A stretch of DNA of 41,811 nucleotides from Bacillota bacterium (GTDB lineage Bacteria > Bacillota > Clostridia > Christensenellales > Aristaeellaceae): positions 1-41,811 of the forward strand of contig CAUJDI010000053.1 of NCBI GenBank assembly GCA_963169565.1. Reading direction: 5' to 3'. Positions 16,740 through 24,033 of this stretch are shown here, in pieces (position 1 is the first letter of the stretch; every line of letters begins with the position of its first letter). Under the pieces are notes generated by a model that was not told where the DNA came from, made no database searches, and worked only from the letters and a program-made list of their open reading frames with translations. Made by a program: the position numbers and the translations under genes.

Positions 16740-17774
16740 GTGAACAAAGGACTGAAAAAGCTGACAAAGCGGAACGAACCGTATATCTTCCTGGTCGTGC
16801 TCGCGCTGGCGCTTCTTATCCAGTTCCGTTCCGGGCAGTTTTTCACCGGAAACAACCTGGTGGACATCGCCTCGGCGATGGTCGTTCCGGGGCTCTTCGC
16901 GGTGGGGACCTTTATGGTGATCCTCTCCGGCGGCATCGACGTGTCCTTCCCGGCGCTCGCCTCGCTGACCAGTTACGCGACGACGAAGATGCTGCTGGAC
17001 GCTGGTTATACCGGGGGCATCTGGCTGCCGATCCTGATTTCCCTGTCCTTGGGCGCGGCTCTGGGTGCCTTCAATGGTTATTTCATCGGTTTTTTGGGAT
17101 TGCCCGCCCTGATCGTGACGCTCGGCACCTCCAGCGTATTCAAGGGGGTGATGCAGGGGGCACTCAACTCCGTGCAGCTGGCGACCATCCCGCCGGGTAT
17201 GCAGGCCTTTGGCACCTCCTCGCTCTTTGTGGCCTCCAACCCACTCTCGGGCCTCACGTCGCGCATGCCCGTTGCTTTCCTGGTCTTTGCCTCGGTGCTG
17301 CTGGTCAGTTTCCTCATCCTTCGCTATACCTTCCTCGGGCGGGGAATCTACGCCATCGGCGGGAACGAGGTCAGCGCCCACCGAGCGGGTTTCAACACCA
17401 GACGGACGAAGTTCCTCCTCTATGTTTTTGTCGGGATGATGGCAAGCCTGGCCGGACTGATCCGCACCTGCATGATGCAGCAGAACCATCCGACCAACAT
17501 GCTGGGCATGGAGATGAACATCATCGCCGGCGTCGTGCTGGGCGGCACGGCCATCACCGGAGGTACGGGCTCGCTGACCGGCTGCATGCTGGGCACCCTG
17601 CTGATCGTCATCGTTGAGAACTCGATGATCCTCATCGGCATCCCCACCATCTGGAAAAGCGTTTTCGTCGGCGCCCTGATCATCATCGGCACGGGTGTCA
17701 GCGCCTGGCAGGTCTTCCGCGCGAACCGAGTGGCAAAGGTCAGATTCTTCCGGAAGGAGGTGCCGACAATATGA
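16740..17774 (+). CDS. Sugar ABC transporter permease 1 (RbsC-like)
   Basis: 344 residues with GTG start at 16740 after GTAGGAGGGGCGGCT. About nine membrane segments. Family landmarks are FMVILSGGIDVSFPALASL, GALNGYFIGFLGLPALIVTLGT (the conserved loop that contacts the ATPase), RGIYAIGGNEVSAHRAGF and GTAITGGTGSLTGCMLGT. It forms a heterodimeric channel with the next permease. It begins 11 bases after the ATPase stop, and its stop overlaps the next start (ATGA). Confidence 0.9.
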   Translation: MNKGLKKLTKRNEPYIFLVVLALALLIQFRSGQFFTGNNLVDIASAMVVPGLFAVGTFMVILSGGIDVSFPALASLTSYATTKMLLDAGYTGGIWLPILISLSLGAALGAFNGYFIGFLGLPALIVTLGTSSVFKGVMQGALNSVQLATIPPGMQAFGTSSLFVASNPLSGLTSRMPVAFLVFASVLLVSFLILRYTFLGRGIYAIGGNEVSAHRAGFNTRRTKFLLYVFVGMMASLAGLIRTCMMQQNHPTNMLGMEMNIIAGVVLGGTAITGGTGSLTGCMLGTLLIVIVENSMILIGIPTIWKSVFVGALIIIGTGVSAWQVFRANRVAKVRFFRKEVPTI

Positions 17775-18820
17775 GCGGGAATGTCAAGGCTTCCTCCCTG
17801 CGCGGGATACTCGCCGGCCGTAACGCGCACATATGGCGGCTCGTGCTGGTAATGGTTGGATGGATGGCGTTCATGGCGCTGACCAAGTATGAGAAGTTCT
17901 ATACGCTCATCAACTTTCAGACCATGGCCTCCCAGTTTCCTGAGTTTGGGCTGATGGCGCTGGGGGTCATGCTGTGCATGATCACCGGAGGGATCGACCT
18001 GTCCCCTGTGGGGGTCGCGAACCTGACGGCCATCCTGATGGCGTTTCTGCTCAAAGCGCTGGTCGGCCCGGAAGGCGGGCTGCCGGGCTATGCGATCCCC
18101 CTGGTGTTTCTCCTGGGCGCATTGACAGGCTGCCTTTTGGGTGCCCTGAACGGCTTGCTGGTGTCCAAGGTGCGCATCCCTCCGATCCTGGCGACCCTGG
18201 GCATGAGCGAGCTGCTGGCGGGCGTCGCGATCGTTCTGACCAACGGCAACGCCGTCAGCAAGCTGCCGGTGGATTATGCCCTGACCATCAACAGCAGGAT
18301 CGGCGGACTGATTCCGGTCCAGCTTGTCATTTTTTCCGTCATGGCGATGCTGATCTGGTTCCTTCTTAGCCGGACCACGTATGGCACCAAGATCTACCTG
18401 CTGGGCACCAACGCCCGGGCGGCACAGTACAGCGGCCTGAACAATGGGCGACTGCTGGTGAAGACCTACATGCTTTCCGGTGCCTGCGCGGCCTTGGGTG
18501 GACTGATCATGCTGGCCAACTACAACTCAGCTCGCGCCAACTACGGCGGCGTGTACGTTCTGCAATGTGTGCTGATCGTCGTGCTGGGCGGGGTGAGCCC
18601 CACAGGCGGCAGGGGAAGGATCTCAGGCGTGGTTCTTGCCATCTTCTTGCTGAGGATGCTGGAGACGGGCATCAATCGCTTCCCTCAGATCAGCAGTTAT
18701 TATATCTCCCTGATCTGGGGCGGCGTGCTTCTGCTGGTCATGGTGCTGGATTACCTGACCAACCGCGGGACCCGCCCGGGACATGGAAAAAGCAAAGCGC
18801 CAGGGGCTTCGGCTGCCTGA
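17771..18820 (+). CDS. Sugar ABC transporter permease 2 (RbsC-like)
   Basis: 349 residues, starting within the stop codon of permease 1. Multi-pass protein with LGVMLCMITGGIDLSPVGVANL, GALNGLLVSKVRIPPILATLG, TYGTKIYLLGTNARAAQYSGL and LGGVSPTGGRGRISGVVLA, matching the RbsC pattern. Two different permeases of this family with one binding protein and one fused ATPase is the arrangement seen in LsrACDB and RhaSTPQ importers. It is the last gene of the operon. No clear terminator is visible in the 268 bases before the convergent aminotransferase gene. Confidence 0.9.
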   Translation: MSGNVKASSLRGILAGRNAHIWRLVLVMVGWMAFMALTKYEKFYTLINFQTMASQFPEFGLMALGVMLCMITGGIDLSPVGVANLTAILMAFLLKALVGPEGGLPGYAIPLVFLLGALTGCLLGALNGLLVSKVRIPPILATLGMSELLAGVAIVLTNGNAVSKLPVDYALTINSRIGGLIPVQLVIFSVMAMLIWFLLSRTTYGTKIYLLGTNARAAQYSGLNNGRLLVKTYMLSGACAALGGLIMLANYNSARANYGGVYVLQCVLIVVLGGVSPTGGRGRISGVVLAIFLLRMLETGINRFPQISSYYISLIWGGVLLLVMVLDYLTNRGTRPGHGKSKAPGASAA

Positions 18821-19088
18821 TCCCATCCTCTGTCCGTTCAGTTTCCATGGGAAATAAGAAGGCAGGACTTGGATGTTATGATGGCTTTGCAAGCTGTCAC
18901 TTGGCGGAAACAACTCAGGTGCGTATGGCGATTATTCAGTATATACCAATATATCACTTCAGCTTTTGTTCCGCACCCCTGTATCCGGGATAAAATGGTA
19001 AGGCGGATTATCCTGGATTTGTACAGCAGAAACCTTAAGATCATCCGACTGCCAGACAATCCGGATTACTGGGTCAATACATAATCTT

Positions 19089-20330
19089 TTAGTTATTGAT
19101 CGAAAGCAGTTCCTTCAGCATTCGTGTGAACCTGTCAGCCTGATCCCGGGTGAGGCTGTAAGGAGGCTTTAGGATCACTGTGTTGGTGTCCTTGCCGTAG
19201 AGGATGTTTGCCGAGTCAAGCCCCTCGTAGACCCGGGATGCCGTTGTGTTCCCGCTGAACTGTATGGCGATCGCCAGGCCTTTGCCGCGCACCTCATGGA
19301 TTTGGCTCTGGAATTGTTGTTTCAGTTCGAGCAGGCTCTCCATGAGGAAGCTTCCCACGGAAGATACGTGTTCCAGTAGCCCCCTGTCCAGAAGCTCCTC
19401 AAACACCGCGCAGGCGGCTGCACAGGCATGGGGGAAGTCCCCGGTGCCCCCGCCGATGGCCTGCGTGAACCGCTTGTCCGGCGTCTGGGTCAACAGCAAT
19501 GCGGCAATGTGCTGCCCGTTGCCCAGGGCTTTTCCCAGCAGCAGAATGTCAGGGACAACCCCTTCCTGCTGATAGCAGTACATTTTCCCGGTGCGCCCCA
19601 TGCCTGACTGGACTTCGTCAAGGATGAGAAAGATTCCCCGCTGCCGGGTCCACTCGCGCAGCGCTTTCAGGTAACCAGCAGGTACTGACTGGATGTTGGA
19701 TGCCTGCAGCGGTTCGATGATGACAGCAGCGATATCATGGGCTGAAGCATATTCGACGGTATCCTCCAAAAAGCGGATGCATGCCAGGCCGCAGTCAGGC
19801 TGCATTGAATGGTAGGGGCAGATCCCGCAGATTGGATAAGGTACATATACGATCCCTGCGGGGACCGGGCCATACCCTGACTTTCTTCTTGGTATTCCCG
19901 ACATGCCGGCGCTCATCCAAGTGCGGCCATGAATGCTGTGCCAGAAACACACGATCTCCGACCGGCCCGTCATTTTCTGCGCCAGGCGCACAGCCCATTC
20001 CACGGCTTCCGAACCTGAAGAGGTAAAGTGTACGTCGCTGAAGACGCCTTCTGTCGTCTGGGATAGGTAACCGATCAGTTTCCTTTTATAAACGCTGTGT
20101 CCGGACGCAGTCAGGGGGGAGGCCAGGGCCTGCTCCATTGTCTGGACATAGTTGCGGTTATTTTCTCCCAGAACAACATTGAGCTCGTTCAGATTGAGAT
20201 ACTCCGCGCCATGCTCGTCATACAGCAGTGCGCCTTCCCCCCTGACAAACAATGGGGCCGCCATCTCCACAACTTCATTCATCCGGCGGGCTACAGCGGG
20301 AACTTGCTTGTTTTCAATCATTCTTTTCAT
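19089..20330 (-). CDS. Class III (omega-type) PLP-dependent aminotransferase
   Basis: 413 residues of the acetylornithine/GABA/ornithine aminotransferase family, fold type I. SSGSEAVEWAVRLAQ is the phosphate-binding block, ILDEVQSGMGRTGK carries the Asp that binds the pyridine nitrogen, and LLGKALGNG carries the Schiff-base lysine. GGGTGDFPHACAAA is the family's GGT-NP block in variant form. These enzymes usually transfer a terminal (omega) amino group to 2-oxoglutarate or pyruvate. It carries an unusual cysteine cluster PICGICPYH...DCGLAC, possibly metal-binding. It points away from the cobalamin mutase operon but shares the upstream control region, so it may act on an intermediate of the same pathway. 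Confidence 0.85.
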   Translation of the reverse strand: MKRMIENKQVPAVARRMNEVVEMAAPLFVRGEGALLYDEHGAEYLNLNELNVVLGENNRNYVQTMEQALASPLTASGHSVYKRKLIGYLSQTTEGVFSDVHFTSSGSEAVEWAVRLAQKMTGRSEIVCFWHSIHGRTWMSAGMSGIPRRKSGYGPVPAGIVYVPYPICGICPYHSMQPDCGLACIRFLEDTVEYASAHDIAAVIIEPLQASNIQSVPAGYLKALREWTRQRGIFLILDEVQSGMGRTGKMYCYQQEGVVPDILLLGKALGNGQHIAALLLTQTPDKRFTQAIGGGTGDFPHACAAACAVFEELLDRGLLEHVSSVGSFLMESLLELKQQFQSQIHEVRGKGLAIAIQFSGNTTASRVYEGLDSANILYGKDTNTVILKPPYSLTRDQADRFTRMLKELLSINN

Positions 20331-20388
20331 TCCTCATTGCATCAGATTTCGAAAAATCACCCGTTATCCTTATTGATTCGGCATTCTT

Positions 20389-20595
20389 TTATGCCGCATT
20401 CAATGTCTGTGTTCCCGGGTATCCGCTCCCTCTCACCATCCTGACATTCAGGGTGAATTTGCAGCCCGTCTTTCCATAATACAGACAATAAATGCAACCG
20501 GCTGAAACTGTCAGCTCGTCCTTGCAGACAACGCATATGCACAGCGTCAACTCTTTCCTGATGTTAGCATAAACTGCTGTTCTGTTCAACGCCAT
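20389..20595 (-). CDS. Small Cys-rich open frame resembling a zinc-ribbon tail (doubtful, perhaps decayed)
   Basis: A 68-codon frame whose middle reads CVVCKDELTVSAGCIYC followed by YYGKTGC. The spacing resembles C-terminal zinc ribbons of the C-x2-C...GC-x2-C-x2-C-G type, but the expected last cysteine of the second knuckle is Tyr. There is no convincing ribosome binding site, and codon use is unlike the GC-rich neighbours. It may be a remnant of a larger gene or chance. Confidence 0.2.
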   Translation of the reverse strand: MALNRTAVYANIRKELTLCICVVCKDELTVSAGCIYCLYYGKTGCKFTLNVRMVRGSGYPGTQTLNAA

Positions 20596-20843
20596 GCAAG
20601 GCGTGTCTTGCTGAATCGTTCCGTTCGCTGCCAGGATCCGTTGCAGGAATGACTCCTGATACTTGCCGCCGCTGCTTCAATCCCATCCGGAATGATGCCG
20701 ACTTCAGGATTGGAAATCCGAATGTGCAGTATCGTGGATTGGACAGAAATTCCACAGTCCTTTGTGTTGCTGGATACTTCGGATGGTTGGGGGATCAATG
20801 CAGAAAAAGGACATTTTGTGAAACGTTTACTCACCCCCGTCAT

Positions 20844-20855
20844 ATTGTATACAAT
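20844..20855. promoter_or_regulatory. Perfect palindrome ATTGTATACAAT, GntR-type operator candidate
   Basis: A 12-base perfect palindrome that overlaps the -35 box of the rightward promoter. TTGTATACAA-type palindromes are common operators of GntR-family (FCD/FadR branch) regulators of amino-acid and sugar-acid catabolism. No GntR gene is encoded in this window, so the regulator would be elsewhere. Confidence 0.5.
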
Positions 20856-20873
20856 TTTTCCCCATGCTATAAT
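20845..20873 (+). promoter_or_regulatory. Promoter of the cobalamin mutase operon
   Basis: -35 TTGTAT (20845-20850), a 17-base spacer, perfect -10 TATAAT (20868-20873). It lies about 490 bases upstream of the first supported gene, implying a long untranslated leader or an unrecognised small gene. The -35 box lies inside the palindrome, consistent with repression by a bound dimer. Confidence 0.6.
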
Positions 20874-21362
20874 TTGGCCGAAGCAAGCAGAGTGGCATTG
20901 ACGGTGCATGGGGTATGGACGCCTGTTAACGGTCTGCTTCTGATTGTAAGGCATCGGATCGGCTGAACTTGAGCGCGCTTGCCCTGAGGAGTGAAATGTC
21001 CTACGGATACTACTGCAAAAGCTGCAACCCGGAGCGGCCAGAGCGGATGGATATATCCATTTTCAAGGGCTTTCCTTTCTCCATTGGAGCTTCTGGTGAT
21101 TTTTGCCCCTTACGGGGAACCCTTTTCGGAAATTGGCTTGGCGGAGGCAAGTCCCTCGGCTTCGCGTCCCTGAACAGCCGAAATGCCAGGTTAATCTCGG
21201 CCCCGAGGGAGACTCTGCCTTGCATGGCGGTCCGATATCAGGCAGCCGGAACAGGTAAAGGGCAGAGCCGCTGTGGGTTCCATCAAGGAAGAAATCAGCG
21301 CCTGAACGCGGCGGTATCTCAAAAATCTTCGCATCATCAGATGCGCCAAGGAGGGAAATTGG

Positions 21363-21803
21363 TTGAGCGTCGATCCATATAAGGCGGGCATGCTCAAGGA
21401 CAACACCTATTTCGCCAAGACGGATATTGAAAGCCGCCTGGTGGTTGTTCTCCAGTGCACTCTGGACAACCGTACCCTGCGGCTGATTCCGCAGCAGTCC
21501 CGTGCGGTGCGGAAACATGAAGTCCATGAGCTCATCATGACCGACGAGCCCTCTGCCGGACCGAACAAGGAAGTCAACCGCGTCGGCTACTTCGGTTTCG
21601 TTGAGATTCTGGAAGGCGGCGTCATCATCAAGGGCGATGAAGTGCTGTGCGATGGGGAACTGATCGGTCACATCGCAGGATTTGATGAGACGCACATGCC
21701 CAACCACCAGAACATCGTCATTATCGGCGACAACCGAGCCACCGGGGCTGAACGCGGTGTTTTGCTGAACGCAAAAATCACATTCAGGCACGTTGTGGCC
21801 TGA
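21363..21803 (+). CDS. Conserved-looking small protein of unknown function, first gene of the mutase operon
   Basis: 146 residues, TTG start at 21363 preceded by AAGGAGGGAAATTGG. No signal peptide or membrane segment. It contains VGYFGFVEILEGGVIIKGDEV and IGHIAGFDETHMPNHQNIVI, which look like a compact beta-rich domain with a HMPNHQN metal- or ligand-binding-like motif. I have a weak memory of an uncharacterised DUF (DUF6917) with a similar GFD-THMPNH stretch; this is unverified. It is followed 46 bases later by a RidA-family gene. The function is unknown. Confidence 0.7.
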   Translation: MSVDPYKAGMLKDNTYFAKTDIESRLVVVLQCTLDNRTLRLIPQQSRAVRKHEVHELIMTDEPSAGPNKEVNRVGYFGFVEILEGGVIIKGDEVLCDGELIGHIAGFDETHMPNHQNIVIIGDNRATGAERGVLLNAKITFRHVVA

Positions 21804-21849
21804 CGGATGATTTTCGATGCCAAGAATAAGACACATCAGGAGGAGAAAC

Positions 21850-22305
21850 ATGGTTGAAGAAAAACTCAAGGAAATGGGGATCCAGGTCCCGGCCGCTGCC
21901 AAACCCTTGGCAGCGTATGTTCCGGCCGTAAAAACTGATGGCTACGTCTACACCTCGGGCCAGATTCCGCTTGTCGACGGCAAACTCTGCTGCACCGGGA
22001 AAGTGGGCAAGGACGTTGCCCTGGAAGATGCCTATGCGGCGGCAAAAATCTGCGCCATCAACTGCCTCGCTGCGATCAAGACCGTCGTTGGCTCCCTGGA
22101 TGAGATCAAACAGGTTGTCAAGGTGGTGGGTTTCGTGAACAGCGCCCCCGGTTTCAGCGCCCAGCCAAAGGTTGTCAACGGCGCGTCTGAGTTCCTGGGC
22201 GAGGTGTTCGGCGATGCCGGCAGACACGCGCGCTCCGCGGTGGGCGTCTCTGAACTTCCCATTGACTCGCCGGTCGAAATTGAGCTGATCGTAAAGCTCA
22301 AGTAA
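21850..22305 (+). CDS. RidA (YjgF/YER057c/UK114) family protein
   Basis: 151 residues with ATG at 21850 after AGGAGGAGAAAC. Family features are YVYTSGQIPLVDGKLCCTGKVG, the ICAINCLAAIK helix, IKQVVKVVGFVNSAPGF, and RSAVGVSELPIDSPVEIELI with the conserved Arg that holds the substrate carboxylate. RidA proteins hydrolyse reactive enamine/imine intermediates released by PLP enzymes or amino-acid oxidases. Its length and the -ARSAVGV- form match the longer 150-residue subgroup, often encoded in catabolic operons. Here it lies next to a PLP enzyme and a FAD oxidoreductase, both possible sources of imines. Confidence 0.9.
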   Translation: MVEEKLKEMGIQVPAAAKPLAAYVPAVKTDGYVYTSGQIPLVDGKLCCTGKVGKDVALEDAYAAAKICAINCLAAIKTVVGSLDEIKQVVKVVGFVNSAPGFSAQPKVVNGASEFLGEVFGDAGRHARSAVGVSELPIDSPVEIELIVKLK

Positions 22306-22364
22306 TTCCAGAATCCCAAAACTCATTATCAAATACTCGCACCGGATTGAAAGGAGAAAAAAAC

Positions 22365-23825
22365 ATGGCGGCACCCAAGTACAAGTTCCAGATGTACAAG
22401 AAACTCCAGGCTGAAACTGCTCAGATCTACGATGAGGCATGCAAGTTCGCCGAGAGCGTGTTCCCGGCCAGTCGAAAGGGTACCTTTGGCCTGACCGGAG
22501 CAGTATCCGGCTGTCCCGCCCCCCTGCGCAAGGATATCCTGAAAGCGTCTGAGGAAGGCGCGACGAAGGTCATCCCGCTGGCCGGCCTGGTTGAGCAGGA
22601 ACGTGAAATTGTCAAAGACGTTTATGGCGACGATTATGATTGCTGCCCCGTTTCCACCTGCGAAGGCGGCCTTTGGGTCGCGATCGGCTCGCTCTTTACC
22701 CCCCCGGCGCTCGGCATGGGCGATTGCTACCGTTCCCGGTATATCGCGCCGCTGGAGAAGCACATGCACCATCAAGCCGGATATGGCCGTCCTTTCCCGC
22801 CCAAATACAAGGATTTCATCGCCGACAGAGGGTCGACAGCCGGTGAGCTCGGTTTCTACGGAAAGCGCCAGAACAATACGGATGTCGTCATTGTGCCTCT
22901 GGCAGGCGCCAAGTACGACGTGCACGGCATCAAGACATGGCCGGTCCCGCTGCTCACGGAAGTTGATCCGAAGGGCTCCTACGAGAATCTGAAGAAGGCC
23001 GCGGCGATTCACGCGGCATACCTGACGGGCATCGTCTCTCTGGGATATGAAACGCCCGGTTACGGTTACGGCGAACATGACGAGGACGGCGTCCCGAAGC
23101 TTCAGAAATACATCAGCAAGGTCGCGCAGGAGTACAACATCCCCTATGTCATTGACAATGCATGGGGACTGCCGTTTGTCGGCTGCAACATCGTGAAGAA
23201 TGGCGCGGACGCGATCGTGTACTCAATGGACAAGGCGACCGGCGCCGAGACCAGCGGTCTGATCATTGGCAAGTCCGACGTCATGGTGAACATCCGCCGC
23301 TCCATGGGCATGCATGGCGACCGCAACGGCACCGGCGCGTCCTACGGCAAGGCCGCCTACGTTGGCTTTGACCCCGGCAAGGAAGCCCTGCTCACTCAGA
23401 TCCAGGCACTGAAAGTCCTCCGGGACCACCCGGAAGTCCTGACCAAACCCGTTGACGACCTTTATGACATCGTCGTTGAGGAATTCTCCGTACTTCCCAA
23501 ATCACTCCTCAGCGGCTTCAAGTTTACCAAGAGCTACAACTCAACCGCGGTTGAAGTCAATTACGAGGGCACCTGGGCGAACGGAAAGATGGGTGTTCCG
23601 ATCTACTCCATTGAGGATATGTATGCCGGATCTCACCAGATCCAGAACGGCATGTCCAGGATGGGCATCATCCCCACCATTTCCTACGACGGCAACATCT
23701 ACATCTCAACGGGCCTGGGCACCACGGACGAGAACGGCGCGCTGCTTGAGAAGGAGACCCGCTGGGCGCTGAAGTGCCTGGTAAAGCTGATGGAGATCAT
23801 CTGCGAACACGCGGGCATCCTGTAA
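22365..23825 (+). CDS. Fold-type I PLP-dependent enzyme of unknown specificity
   Basis: 486 residues with ATG at 22365 after GAAAGGAGAAAAAAAC. The aspartate-aminotransferase fold is indicated by YVIDNAWGLPF (D264 would bind the pyridine nitrogen) and, 26 residues on, VYSMDKATGAETSGLIIG with K290 as the probable Schiff-base lysine. STCEGGLWVAIGSL is the phosphate-loop region. The overall style recalls SelA/SepSecS/cystathionine-lyase-like lyases rather than classical aminotransferases. A glycine/tyrosine run at YETPGYGYGEHDEDG and an N-terminal CPAPLRKDIL segment are distinctive. I do not recognise a characterised family. A lyase, beta-eliminase or thiolase-type reaction on an amino-acid intermediate is plausible. 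Confidence 0.7.
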   Translation: MAAPKYKFQMYKKLQAETAQIYDEACKFAESVFPASRKGTFGLTGAVSGCPAPLRKDILKASEEGATKVIPLAGLVEQEREIVKDVYGDDYDCCPVSTCEGGLWVAIGSLFTPPALGMGDCYRSRYIAPLEKHMHHQAGYGRPFPPKYKDFIADRGSTAGELGFYGKRQNNTDVVIVPLAGAKYDVHGIKTWPVPLLTEVDPKGSYENLKKAAAIHAAYLTGIVSLGYETPGYGYGEHDEDGVPKLQKYISKVAQEYNIPYVIDNAWGLPFVGCNIVKNGADAIVYSMDKATGAETSGLIIGKSDVMVNIRRSMGMHGDRNGTGASYGKAAYVGFDPGKEALLTQIQALKVLRDHPEVLTKPVDDLYDIVVEEFSVLPKSLLSGFKFTKSYNSTAVEVNYEGTWANGKMGVPIYSIEDMYAGSHQIQNGMSRMGIIPTISYDGNIYISTGLGTTDENGALLEKETRWALKCLVKLMEIICEHAGIL

Positions 23826-23850
23826 ATCCCCGCCGGGGGAATCCGCCGAT

Positions 23851-23883
23851 ACGGGAATCGGCGTTCAGAGCGCCGGTTCCCGT
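23851..23883 (+). terminator. Hairpin after the fold-type I PLP gene (partial terminator)
   Basis: ACGGGAATCGGCG (23851-23863) pairs with CGCCGGTTCCCGT (23871-23883), 13 bases with one T-G pair and a 7-base loop, followed by TTTCGGTC. The T-run is short, so it probably attenuates rather than stops transcription into the FAD gene 150 bases downstream. Confidence 0.55.
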
Positions 23884-24033
23884 TTCGGTCTCAGCCAGGA
23901 TCAGCACCACTAAGGACTCAAACAGACGGGCGGACTCCCCGATGCGAGGGTTGTTTGCTTATCAAGATCAATGCCCCGGACCGAAATGTTTCCTGTTGTA
24001 TCAAACATTGACCGGATTTGAAGGAGGGAATAC

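Larger units (their letters stand above)
20331..21362. other. Divergent control region and long leader
   Basis: About 1.03 kb between the aminotransferase and the cobalamin mutase operon. It holds a promoter with an overlapping palindrome (20844-20873) and a leader of about 480 bases. AAGCAGA (20885-20891) can pair with TCTGCTT (20933-20939) near the leader's 5' end, and several further short hairpins occur. It also contains a possibly decayed Cys-rich frame (20389-20595). Several open frames on both strands here (for example 20586-20954 and 20969-21382) lack ribosome sites and motifs. I could not match the leader to a cobalamin, lysine or SAM riboswitch by eye. Confidence 0.6.

Noticed and set aside
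18821..19088. 71-codon plus-strand frame between the sugar operon and the aminotransferase
   Set aside because: No ribosome site or motif; probably spacer between convergent genes.
20586..20954. 122-codon open frame on the minus strand upstream of the aminotransferase
   Set aside because: It spans the promoter and palindrome of the rightward operon, has no ribosome site and no family resemblance.
20873..21362. Cobalamin riboswitch in the leader of the B12 mutase operon
   Set aside because: Expected from the genes, but I could not find the B12 box or other conserved segments; a covariance-model scan would settle it.
20969..21382. 137-codon open frame in the leader of the mutase operon
   Set aside because: No ribosome site, odd amino-acid composition, and it runs over the TTG start of the supported gene at 21363.
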